A stretch of 32,250 bases of DNA from Vulcanimicrobiota bacterium. Lineage in GTDB: Bacteria > Vulcanimicrobiota > Vulcanimicrobiia > Vulcanimicrobiales > Vulcanimicrobiaceae. The notes under the pieces are model-generated. The model saw only the letters and a program-made list of their open reading frames with translations, made no database searches and had not been told where the DNA came from. Position 1 is the stretch's first letter, and the number at the start of each line of letters is the position of its first letter. Positions 25,651 to 32,250 of the stretch are shown here, piece after piece. The position numbers and the translations under genes were made by a program. The stretch is taken from assembly GCA_030041225.1 (NCBI GenBank), contig JASHOG010000021.1, positions 1-32,250 on the forward strand, written 5' to 3'.

Positions 25651-27123
25651 CTACTGGCGAGCAATTGCCGAGAGAATGGCGCCTCTCAGCCTCGCCAGGG
25701 CCGCCGCCCCTCCGGGCTGCTGCTCGCCCATCCATTGATTCACGAGGAGTGAGAAGGTGACGACGCCGTGCGTCTTCGTCTGAACGAAACCGGAGATCGT
25801 TCGGACGTGGCTGATGCTGCCGGTCTTGGCAAAGACATGGTACTCCGCGGCAGTTCCAATGAAGGAATGGCGTAGTGTTCCCCTTACGCCGGCTACGGGG
25901 AGTGCATCGAGAACCACGTCGCGGTAGGAGGCTCGCCAATCGTACTGGAGGATCGCGAGGAGATCGCGCGGCGTGATTCGATCGTATTGCGAGAGCCCCG
26001 AGCCGTCTGCGATCGTTACAGTGTCGGGGTCGACGCCGATGCTTCGCAGGAACTGTCGCTCGACGGCTGCGCCGTGCCCGTCGGTTCCGGGCTCGCCGGC
26101 GTCAAGTACCCCCAGCTCTTTGAGCATGAGCTCGCCCATGAGATTGTCGCTCGGATACCAGAAGCGCGCGAGTAACTGAGGCATCAACAGCGAGTTGTGC
26201 GACCACAGCACGAACGGATGCGCCGAGATCCTCCCGTCCTTGACACCGTCCGCAACGCTGACGCCTTTGCTCTCGAGCGCCTGTAAGAAGATGTCACCCG
26301 CAAAAGATTCTGGGTCGGGGACACTGACGAAGAAGCTGTTCCCGCCACGAGCGCCTACCGGGTAGGAACCGACCACCTCGACCGTGCGCGGCAGATCCCA
26401 CGGGCGTGCGACGTCGACCGTGTTCGCGGAGGTCGAGGGGCCCGCGCGCAGCGCGTCGTCGATGGTGAAGGTTGAGCTCCCGGGTATCGCGCTCACGCGC
26501 GGTGCGCCGGCAGCGGTAGCGGGCTGCTCGATCTGCACTCGGGTCACACCGTCATTCAGTTCGAGCGCCGTGATCACCGGGGCATAGTAGTACGGCAGGT
26601 CGTCCCACGACCAGCCGTAGCCGAAGCGCTGAGCATCGAAATGCGAGGCATCGGTGACGACCGAGCCTGTGACTTCACGAACTCCCGCCGCTGCAACCGC
26701 TGCTGCGGCCTGTTGAAGGTCCGCGACGGAGAGCAACGCGTCACCGCCGCCGCGGAGATAGAGATTGCCGCTCTCCACCCCGCCAACCGGCGGAGCGTCG
26801 GCGGCGACGGTCGTCACGTAGGAGAAGTTCAGCCCCAACCGCCGCAGAGCCGTCGAGCCCACGAGCAGCTTGAAGTTCGAGGCCGGCATGAACTCTTCGT
26901 CAGCATTTCTCGAATAGAGAAGCGTACTGCGCTGCGTGTCGATCGCAAGCAGAGCGACCTGGGCTCCGTGCAGGGCGGGGGCGCTCAATAGGTGATCGAT
27001 GGTAAGGCGAAGAGTGGAAATTTCTCGCACCGTCCAAGGAGCTCCGCCCGGAGCGAGGCGCGGACTGAACTCGGCGCCGAGAAGCGTGATGCAGGCGAGA
27101 AATGCGAGAGCTGTGCGCGTCAT
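25651..27123 (-). CDS. dacB: D-alanyl-D-alanine carboxypeptidase/endopeptidase, PBP4 type
   Basis: 490 residues from ATG 27123; a GTG six bases earlier is possible, but GGAG lies 8 bases before the ATG. An N-terminal signal peptide is present. The S13-family active-site motifs are visible: SxxK as S82-N-F-K85 (MPASNFKLL), SxN as SDN in WYPSDNLMGE, and KTG in HVFAKTGSISH. The large insert between SxxK and SxN (about 90-300), characteristic of class C PBPs, is present. It trims or cleaves peptidoglycan crosslinks in the periplasm. It follows the WXXGXW gene after a hairpin and precedes the receptor gene by about 130 bases in reverse order, on the same strand. Confidence 0.9.
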   Translation of the reverse strand: MTRTALAFLACITLLGAEFSPRLAPGGAPWTVREISTLRLTIDHLLSAPALHGAQVALLAIDTQRSTLLYSRNADEEFMPASNFKLLVGSTALRRLGLNFSYVTTVAADAPPVGGVESGNLYLRGGGDALLSVADLQQAAAAVAAAGVREVTGSVVTDASHFDAQRFGYGWSWDDLPYYYAPVITALELNDGVTRVQIEQPATAAGAPRVSAIPGSSTFTIDDALRAGPSTSANTVDVARPWDLPRTVEVVGSYPVGARGGNSFFVSVPDPESFAGDIFLQALESKGVSVADGVKDGRISAHPFVLWSHNSLLMPQLLARFWYPSDNLMGELMLKELGVLDAGEPGTDGHGAAVERQFLRSIGVDPDTVTIADGSGLSQYDRITPRDLLAILQYDWRASYRDVVLDALPVAGVRGTLRHSFIGTAAEYHVFAKTGSISHVRTISGFVQTKTHGVVTFSLLVNQWMGEQQPGGAAALARLRGAILSAIARQ

Positions 27124-27142
27124 GCGCACAGCTCCGCCGGAA

Positions 27143-27162
27143 GAGGCAGCGCCGCCTGCCTC
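27143..27162 (-). terminator. Hairpin between the WXXGXW gene and dacB
   Basis: GAGGCAG (27143-27149) pairs with CTGCCTC (27156-27162) around the 6-base loop CGCCGC, starting 6 bases after the stop of the WXXGXW gene and ending about 20 bases before the dacB ATG. On the minus strand it is followed by TTCC only, so termination would be partial. It could set the ratio of the two genes; this is inference. Confidence 0.5.
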
Positions 27163-27168
27163 AGGTTG

Positions 27169-28362
27169 TTAGAGTGGGGCTCTCGTGCAGCACTTCGAGT
27201 GCGATGACGAGGCGTGTGACGCGGGGGCGGCGTGTGACGCCGGCGCAGCGTGGTATGCCGGCGCAGCGTGGTATGCCGGCGCGGCGTGATACGTCGATGC
27301 GCGATAGGCGGCTGTTGAGTGATGTGTCGATGCCGCGTGATACGCCGGGGCCGCGTGGTAGGCCGGGGCGGCGTGATGCACGACGCTTGTGCGATGCACA
27401 GCCGTCGTATGGTGCGCTACGGTCGCGCGATGTGTGACCGTCGTGCGATGAGAGACCGTCCGATGTGAAGTCGTACGCCTGGTCGTGGTGCGATGCGATG
27501 TGGTGCGATGCGATGTGGTGCGATGCGTCATGGCGTTGTGTCGGGCCGAGACGTTTCTCACGACATGCCCCGATGCCGCGGCTCGCTCGTGCGATGTGAC
27601 CGCCGCGAAGTGGGCAGGCATATTGTGTGAGCTGAAGGCCCGTGAAACGGATGTCACACCCGGCCGTCCGCGATTTACCGAGTAGAGCAGACCACGGTCG
27701 CGCGATGCGATCTGCGCATGTTGCACCTGCATGCTCGTCATGCCGAGATGGTGCGCGTGCATCGCGGAGAGCTGCCCGCGTGTCGGCCTTGCGGGATCGC
27801 CCCCGCGCCCACCGTTGTAGCTCGCGCGGTCACCGCCCCAGCCGATGTCGCCGGAGCGATTGTAGTAACGGTAGCGCATGCCGCCTCCGACGTTATCGAC
27901 TGCCGTGTTGTAGTAGAAGTGTCCGCCGTTCCAGTAGCCGCCGTCGTAGCCGAAGCCGAAGTAACCGAAGCCGTAGTCGATGCCTCCGTAGAAACCGACT
28001 TGCAGACCCCAATAACCCGGATCCCATTCCCAGCATCCGCAGTACGGATCCCAGTACCAATAGCCGGGAGTCCAATAGTAACCTAGCTCAGGCGGCCACA
28101 CCCACGTTCCCGGAACCCAGTAGTAACCTGCCGGACCCCATGCCCAGTAGCCAGGTTCCCACGTATATCCTGGACCGGGTGCAGGCGGCTGGTAGTACTC
28201 GGGAATGACAGGCGGTGGAACATCTACGAAGATGCCCGCACTGACACCCGCGCCGAAACCGACGCCTATTCCTACCGAAACTTGCGCCCGTGACGCTACC
28301 GGCGCCGCGATGAATGAGAGCGTGATAAGTGCGGTTGTAAGAATTCGCCAGGTCGTGCGCAT
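27169..28362 (-). CDS. Secreted WXXGXW-repeat protein with low-complexity His/Thr tail
   Basis: 397 residues. A signal peptide (cleavage near SRAQV) is followed by a Gly/Val strand, then a Tyr/Trp/Pro-rich block (about 55-125) with WEPGYWAW, WVPGTWVW, WTPGYWYW and WDPGYWG, matching WXXGXW (YXWXP) repeats found in envelope proteins of Gram-negative and Acidobacteria-like groups. A Gly/Tyr-rich part follows (to about 180). From about 280 the chain is low-complexity: SHRTT-type pentapeptides, then AYHAAP-type hexapeptides, ending SKCCTRAPL. GGAGG stands 6 bases before the ATG. The function is unknown; a surface or matrix protein is inferred. The tail DNA is tandemly repeated, so its length may vary between strains. 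Confidence 0.8.
   Translation of the reverse strand: MRTTWRILTTALITLSFIAAPVASRAQVSVGIGVGFGAGVSAGIFVDVPPPVIPEYYQPPAPGPGYTWEPGYWAWGPAGYYWVPGTWVWPPELGYYWTPGYWYWDPYCGCWEWDPGYWGLQVGFYGGIDYGFGYFGFGYDGGYWNGGHFYYNTAVDNVGGGMRYRYYNRSGDIGWGGDRASYNGGRGGDPARPTRGQLSAMHAHHLGMTSMQVQHAQIASRDRGLLYSVNRGRPGVTSVSRAFSSHNMPAHFAAVTSHERAAASGHVVRNVSARHNAMTHRTTSHRTTSHRTTTRRTTSHRTVSHRTTVTHRATVAHHTTAVHRTSVVHHAAPAYHAAPAYHAASTHHSTAAYRASTYHAAPAYHAAPAYHAAPASHAAPASHASSSHSKCCTRAPL
27211..27376 (-). repeat. Imperfect 18-bp coding repeats (AYHAAP units)
   Basis: The minus strand encodes about seven imperfect AYHAAP/ASHAAP hexapeptides in two clusters, with GCCGGCGCAGCGTGGTAT on the plus strand repeating exactly at about 27239-27274. 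An interruption with STHHSTAAYRAST lies between the clusters. The repeats lie inside the WXXGXW gene. Confidence 0.7.
27486..27527 (-). repeat. 15-bp perfect tandem coding repeat (SHRTT units)
   Basis: TGGTGCGATGCGATG is repeated exactly at 27486-27500 and 27501-27515, and a third copy is perfect for its first 12 bases (27516-27527). On the minus strand each unit encodes one Ser-His-Arg-Thr-Thr-type pentapeptide of the WXXGXW protein tail; further diverged units continue towards 27440. Exact copies imply recent expansion by slippage. Confidence 0.85.
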
Positions 28363-28541
28363 TGTTTTCCTCCGATTTTAAGACTCAGCAATTGAACGCC
28401 ATACCCGCAAAGAGCGTTCCCGCAACAGGAGGAAGGTAAGGCAAGCGCTACGCAGCTGAGATTCTAAAGGCACCAGGCTTCGTAGGAAGCTCGGGCCAGG
28501 GCCTAGCGTGCGGACGGCAGAACCAGAAGCCGGAACCGCGC

Positions 28542-30323
28542 ATGGGGAACTCTGTATTCACAACCCTGCGTACGTGGTGCGTTGCGGCGATGCAAGGCCG
28601 CGTTGGTTTGGCCGTGCTGCTGTTCGGCGCGTACGTTGCGGCAATGGTCGTTGCTGCGAGCTTGCTGCCGCACGAGTGGGATTGGCGCTTCGGCGACTGG
28701 CTCGGCTCGCGCGCCGCTCCGGCGTTCTCGCCTGACGTCAGCATCGCCGACATCTCTGCCTGGGATCCGAATGATAAGCCCGCGGATCGTCGGCTTGTTG
28801 CGGATTTTCTCAACGGACTCGTGCACAGCGATCGGCGGCCGAAGGCCGTCATCCTCGACATAACGTTTGGCCAGTGCGGGGAAGGACGCCATTGCGATGC
28901 ACGATGGACCGCTGCAAGCGCCGCGCTCGCGGCGAGCATACGCGGCGCCGTGCAGCACTACATTACGGTGTATGGGACCGAAGAGATCGAGCCGCAAGAG
29001 CTTACGATAAAGGGCAACGAGGAGACCGTGTGGGGTCTCGATCCGCAGGAGGCGTCGATCTATGCCGCAGTCAGCGGCTCGGCGCAAACGAAGTTCACGA
29101 CGATCGCGAACCCGCCCGGAGACTTCTATCAGCTATGCTATCCCGACGTTGCCCTGTTGAGCGACAGCGGCGCTCTTCAGGGGAACGAGAATGTCTGGTC
29201 GATGGTCATACGCGCGCTGATGTCGCCCAAGCGCTTCGCGCAGTCGCCGCCATGCGATGCCGACCACGTGCAGGTTCGTCTCGGCTCGCGGCTTGCGCTC
29301 GCGCCGCCGGCGGTGTACGAGTTTAGCCATTCGAGCAACTTTCCGGGCTACGCGCAGTTCGATAGTGATTCGTACGTCATCGTCGGAACGATGACGTACG
29401 ACCAGCCGCCGGACGTGGATCGTCCCGGCCCCGAGCTGCTCGGGTGGGCACTGAGCGACGCCCTCGAAAATAACGTCCTCGATCAGGAGAGCTCCAGCGG
29501 GCAGCACTCGTTCTACGACGTGCAGCCGCAGAACTCGGCGCTCTTGCTCTTGGTGCCGACGTTCTCGCTCGTGGCGCTCCTCGCGTACTTCTTCGGCTTC
29601 TTTCAATTAAAGAAGATGCGCGGGCTCGGCATCGCGCGTCGCTTCGTTCCATGGATACCGTCGGCGATCGCCGTCGCGGCCGGCCTCGGGGGGTTCGCGC
29701 TCTTCGAGGCTTGGATGTTCGCGAACCATCATATTCAACCGCAGGTGACCCTCGTCTCACTCGGCGTGATACTTGCCTCGGGATTGAGCGGTATCTACGG
29801 CAGAGAAATAATACTCGACGAAGAGAGCGCCATCGAGCTGGGGGAGACGCCGGCGCTCGACTACGACGTGTTCATCAGTTACGCGCATGAGGAGGGCGCG
29901 TGGGTGTCGCAAAACGTCTATGAGCCCCTTAAGAGCGCAACGTACGGGGAGGGGAAGGAGCTCAAAATTTTCTTTGATACGACCTCGATCCCCGGAGGCA
30001 GAGCCTGGCAAACGCGAATCACGCTTGCTCTCGACGCCAGCCGCTTCATCGTACCCGTGTATTCGGACCTGTACTTTTCGAGGCCGTACTGCCGCTTTGA
30101 GATCCTCCGCGCCCACCGCAAGTGGATCAACGCAGGTGACGACCCGGACTGCGTACTGCCGGTCATGCGAGGTCACCCGAAGATCTACCGTCCCGTGGAC
30201 GACATCCAGGCGAAGTGCATCGACGACATTCCCGATCTCGTTCAACAATACGTCAACCAGATCGTGGAGACGCTGAACCGGGAATCGCACGCAGGTCCGG
30301 GCCCCGAGCCGTCGCCGTCATGA
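28542..30323 (+). CDS. CHASE2-like sensor with cytoplasmic TIR domain
   Basis: 593 residues. One N-terminal membrane helix (about 22-42) is followed by an extracytoplasmic CHASE2-like domain (about 55-325: VSIADISAWDPND, RPKAVILDITFGQ, and a final YVIVGTMTYD with PGPELLGWALSDAL). Three membrane helices follow (about 336-357, 371-395, 402-420), the usual CHASE2 tail. The cytoplasmic part is a TIR domain (about 437-575): YDVFISYAHEEGAWV (from Y441), FFDTTSIPGGRAWQTRI, FIVPVYSDLYFSRPYCRFEILRAHR. In TIR NADases the catalytic Glu sits in this last motif; here C517 and E520 match. CHASE2 usually drives kinases, cyclases or CHAT proteases. I infer a transmembrane receptor that activates NAD cleavage or TIR signalling. 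Its stop overlaps the next ATG (ATGA). No strong ribosome site is visible; the ATG puts the first helix in place. Confidence 0.82.
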   Translation: MGNSVFTTLRTWCVAAMQGRVGLAVLLFGAYVAAMVVAASLLPHEWDWRFGDWLGSRAAPAFSPDVSIADISAWDPNDKPADRRLVADFLNGLVHSDRRPKAVILDITFGQCGEGRHCDARWTAASAALAASIRGAVQHYITVYGTEEIEPQELTIKGNEETVWGLDPQEASIYAAVSGSAQTKFTTIANPPGDFYQLCYPDVALLSDSGALQGNENVWSMVIRALMSPKRFAQSPPCDADHVQVRLGSRLALAPPAVYEFSHSSNFPGYAQFDSDSYVIVGTMTYDQPPDVDRPGPELLGWALSDALENNVLDQESSSGQHSFYDVQPQNSALLLLVPTFSLVALLAYFFGFFQLKKMRGLGIARRFVPWIPSAIAVAAGLGGFALFEAWMFANHHIQPQVTLVSLGVILASGLSGIYGREIILDEESAIELGETPALDYDVFISYAHEEGAWVSQNVYEPLKSATYGEGKELKIFFDTTSIPGGRAWQTRITLALDASRFIVPVYSDLYFSRPYCRFEILRAHRKWINAGDDPDCVLPVMRGHPKIYRPVDDIQAKCIDDIPDLVQQYVNQIVETLNRESHAGPGPEPSPS

Positions 30324-31438
30324 ACAGAAGAGCGTTTCTGCAGATCGCGGCGGGCCTGCCGCTCCTTCCGGTGGCGATGCACTACGCGTCGCCTCGCATT
30401 CTCGTCATCGGCGACTCCGTTACATGGGGGCAAGGGCTCCTGCCATCTGAAAAAATGCACGTCTTGCTTGCACAGAAGTTGTTCGCACAGAATGGGGTCG
30501 AGCCGCTCGTGGCCCATTATGCGCGTTCCGGCGCGAAGATCGGATATGATAACGGGCAACCAACTCAGAGCACGCCAAGTGCACCCTGGGAATGGCGCGA
30601 GGTACCGGAGCCGAGCCCAACGCTCCGCGAGCAATGCGATCGTGCGGCCGCCGACCATCCGGATAAACATTGGGACTACATCATCCTGTGCGGCGGCATC
30701 AACGACGTGGGCGTGGAAACCATATTCTGGCCCGCCACGACCGAAGCGACGATAACAGGACTCTGTGAGCGGTACTGCAACGACGCGATGTCGCGTTTGC
30801 TCGACCAGCTTGCCGATGAGTATGTCTCGGTAAATCCGGCTGTGAAGGTCATTGTCCTCGGCTACTACAGCGTCCTCAGCGAAGAGAGTCACCTTCCTTC
30901 TGAGATCACGAAAGCAGTTGAGGCGCTGTCGCACAGGGCCCCAACGCTGTTAGACGTGCTTAAGGACGAAGTTTCCAGAAGCCGCGGAGTCTCGCCGCAA
31001 AATGCCCTTGTGAGTAACAGCCAAACGTTCTATCAGGCCTCTCGCTCGAATCTGCAAGCCGCCGTCGCCGCTGCGAACACCAAGACAAATACCTTTCTTT
31101 ATGTCGATCCTGCTATCGCGCCGTCTCAGGCGGCGTTCACGAACGATGAGTTCATCTTTGGTTTGAAAGGGCTTGCCCCCGAAGACGACGTGGCGTCATA
31201 TCGGGAGCAATACTGCAAGATGCTCTATCGGCTGAGCGTCGTTAAACCGTCGGACGCCGTTAACCAGTTTGTTTGCGACCGCGCCTCCGTAGGGCATCCG
31301 AACCGCCTTGGTGCAGCTCGCTACGCGGATGTCATCTGGGCCGCTCTCCAGCAGCCGGCTCCAACGGCATCGCCGAGCGCGATCCCGGTGGAGACGCTCA
31401 CGCCTCTACCTAGCCCCGCGAGCACACAGACGCCTTAA
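30320..31438 (+). CDS. Tat-exported SGNH/GDSL hydrolase coupled to the TIR receptor
   Basis: 372 residues. The N-terminus NRRAFLQIAAGLPLLPVAM is a twin-arginine signal (R3-R4, then F6-L7), predicting export as a folded protein. SGNH block I is IGDSVTWG with nucleophile S33; block II has SG (70-71) in HYARSGAKIG; block III is CGGIND (124-129) with N128; block V His is H326 in VGHPNRLGAARYAD. The usual DxxH Asp three residues before the His is replaced (S323), though D320 is near. The last 27 residues are Pro/Ser/Thr-rich. SGNH enzymes are esterases, lipases or O-acetyl-sugar esterases. The ATGA overlap with the CHASE2-TIR gene means the two are made together, one presenting a sensor to the periplasm and the other acting there. 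Confidence 0.82.
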   Translation: MNRRAFLQIAAGLPLLPVAMHYASPRILVIGDSVTWGQGLLPSEKMHVLLAQKLFAQNGVEPLVAHYARSGAKIGYDNGQPTQSTPSAPWEWREVPEPSPTLREQCDRAAADHPDKHWDYIILCGGINDVGVETIFWPATTEATITGLCERYCNDAMSRLLDQLADEYVSVNPAVKVIVLGYYSVLSEESHLPSEITKAVEALSHRAPTLLDVLKDEVSRSRGVSPQNALVSNSQTFYQASRSNLQAAVAAANTKTNTFLYVDPAIAPSQAAFTNDEFIFGLKGLAPEDDVASYREQYCKMLYRLSVVKPSDAVNQFVCDRASVGHPNRLGAARYADVIWAALQQPAPTASPSAIPVETLTPLPSPASTQTP

Positions 31439-31474
31439 CCCTAAGTGGGCGCGTCGCCGATAAGATCAAGATCC

Positions 31475-31567
31475 GTGAACTGGTACGCTCTCGCGCTCAA
31501 GCGTTATTTTAACTTCAAGAAGCGGAGCCAAATCGATTCGGCCAAAACCCAAAGGCTGCCGAAATGA
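31475..31567 (+). pseudogene. Remnant of a DUF805-family gene start
   Basis: A GTG-started 30-codon frame reads MNWYALALKRYFNFKKRS then a short unrelated tail and a stop. DUF805 inner-membrane proteins open with MNWYlkalkkY.dFsGRarR.EYW, so the first 18 residues look like that family's start, but the membrane helices that should follow are absent in all three frames. I read it as a truncated fragment. A chance match over 18 residues cannot be excluded, and the frame is too short to be a stable protein by itself. Confidence 0.45.
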
Positions 31568-31670
31568 GCGCGCCGACGGGGTAGGCAGGGGCGTGCAACA
31601 GATCTCTTGCTGCTAGAAAATGGTACCACACAACGTGCGAGGCTGCCCTTGCAGCGTGCGAGACTGGACC

Positions 31671-31699
31671 TTGTCAGGTGCCAATTTCGCCCCTAAGAT
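31671..31699 (+). promoter_or_regulatory. Sigma-70-type promoter with leaderless spacing
   Basis: TTGTCA (31671-31676) and TAAGAT (31694-31699) match -35 and -10 consensus at 5 and 4 of 6 positions with the ideal 17-base spacer. Only 6 bases separate the -10 from the ATG at 31706, so the transcript should start at or next to the A of the start codon. No Shine-Dalgarno site is present, which agrees with a leaderless mRNA. Confidence 0.65.
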
Positions 31700-31705
31700 T
31701 GCCGT

Positions 31706-32250
31706 ATGTACAGCAAGACCCTTATATGCGCCGGCGCCCTTATCGTCGCCGCAGTTCTAGCGGTGCTTCCTTCGCCGGCATACGCCGACGAGCAGCCGAC
31801 CTGTAGCGGTCCCCTTTCGGCCAGTGAAACCGCTTTCGTCCAAGGCGTAGAGCGCGATCTGACCGCGCGCTTTCCCCACGCGAGCGACGCACTCGCCGCG
31901 GGTTACGTTCGTTACACGGCGCCCGACGATACGGGCGCCATTAGTTACGCGAACCGGCACTGGGCCTCGGATCCGACGCATCCCAGTCAGTTGTTTTACG
32001 ATGTGGACGGAAACCTCATGGGCGGCGACTTCTCTGTACCGCGACCTAATGGAGAACCGCGACCGCAGCTGTGGGGCGTCGATCCATGCCGCTGGTTCGA
32101 GTTCAATGGTCACGTCCACTACGTTATCAACGACCGCGGAAAGATGATCTACGATCAATGGGTTTGGAACGCCGATTGGGTGGCGGCCGGCGGCAGCCTG
32201 TCCGACCCTTCGCCGGATACGGTCGTCAAGATCGGCCGCGTTCCAAGCGC
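31706..32250 (+). CDS. Secreted protein of unknown function, C-terminus outside window
   Basis: The first 181 codons are present and the frame is open to the window edge. A signal peptide (core about 8-22, cleavage near PAYAD) is followed by a mature chain with two Cys (CSGPL at about 32 and DPCRWFEF at about 128). The sequence is rich in Trp, Tyr, His and Asp: RFPHASDALAAGYVRYT, YANRHWASDPTHPSQLFYDVDGN and FNGHVHYVINDRGKMIYDQW. The HxHY pattern and the acidic residues would suit a metal-binding beta domain, but I recognise no family. The start follows from the promoter spacing and the signal peptide. Confidence 0.65.
   Translation, partial: MYSKTLICAGALIVAAVLAVLPSPAYADEQPTCSGPLSASETAFVQGVERDLTARFPHASDALAAGYVRYTAPDDTGAISYANRHWASDPTHPSQLFYDVDGNLMGGDFSVPRPNGEPRPQLWGVDPCRWFEFNGHVHYVINDRGKMIYDQWVWNADWVAAGGSLSDPSPDTVVKIGRVPS

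Noticed and set aside
27211-27530. Possible CRISPR array or non-coding satellite
   Set aside because: The repeats are contiguous, in multiples of three and encode the tail of a protein with an intact frame; there are no spacers.
13280-30323. A link between the nicotinamidase and the TIR NADase candidate as one NAD-based defence island
   Set aside because: They are more than 13 kb apart on opposite strands with housekeeping genes between them; nothing in the sequence joins them.
31439-31705. Possible tRNA or small RNA gene in the gap after the SGNH gene
   Set aside because: No cloverleaf, CCA end or strong stem is visible; only a gene remnant and a promoter were found.

Overview
The window is GC-rich, densely coded bacterial DNA from an organism with an outer membrane: it carries a Tad secretin, a TonB-dependent-type receptor, a lipobox lipoprotein and many Sec or Tat signal peptides. 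The gene mix (split tad locus, WXXGXW-repeat protein, large sortilin-like BNR lipoprotein, Oar-like receptor, SARP-type regulator, leaderless-looking promoter) would fit an uncultivated soil or rock lineage such as Candidatus Eremiobacterota (WPS-2) or a neighbour. That placement is an impression from gene content, not shown by any marker gene here. I found no rRNA, tRNA, CRISPR array or insertion sequence, and no gene-free stretch over 300 bases.

Region 1 (1-10452) is an almost complete Tad (tight adherence) pilus locus in two divergent arms. The minus arm runs from the secretin (RcpA/CpaC) through a Flp-like pseudopilin and a TadE-like minor pilin to a TadG-like protein cut by the window edge. 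The plus arm runs through a secreted protein, two near-identical 53-residue Flp pilins (too short for ordinary ORF cut-offs) each followed by a stem-loop, a prepilin peptidase, CpaB, a TadZ-TadA fusion ATPase, TadB, TadC, a second prepilin peptidase and a DUF192 protein. Genes in the assembly part overlap or lie within a few bases, so they are probably one operon.

Region 2 (10459-15176, minus) has a short SARP/BTAD-like regulator and an apparent operon: nicotinamidase, NCS1-family permease, ABC ATPase and ABC-2 permease. The PncA-permease overlap suggests uptake of a nicotinamide-type precursor.

Region 3 (15253-22679) is housekeeping and envelope genes: a small membrane protein, an M24 Xaa-Pro aminopeptidase downstream of a 1067-residue sortilin-like lipoprotein, then on the plus strand a secreted NTF2-like protein, a DoxX-like membrane protein and a double-SIS sugar-phosphate enzyme.

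Region 4 (22230-28362, minus) is cell-envelope: an Oar-like outer-membrane receptor with a small secreted partner, a PBP4-type D,D-carboxypeptidase, and a WXXGXW protein with a low-complexity His/Thr tail encoded by tandem DNA repeats.

Region 5 (28542-32250, plus) holds the most unusual item: a membrane protein with a CHASE2-like extracytoplasmic sensor and a cytoplasmic TIR domain, translationally coupled (ATGA overlap) to a Tat-exported SGNH/GDSL hydrolase. It is followed by a decayed DUF805 start fragment and a secreted protein behind a textbook promoter whose spacing predicts a leaderless mRNA; that gene runs off the window.
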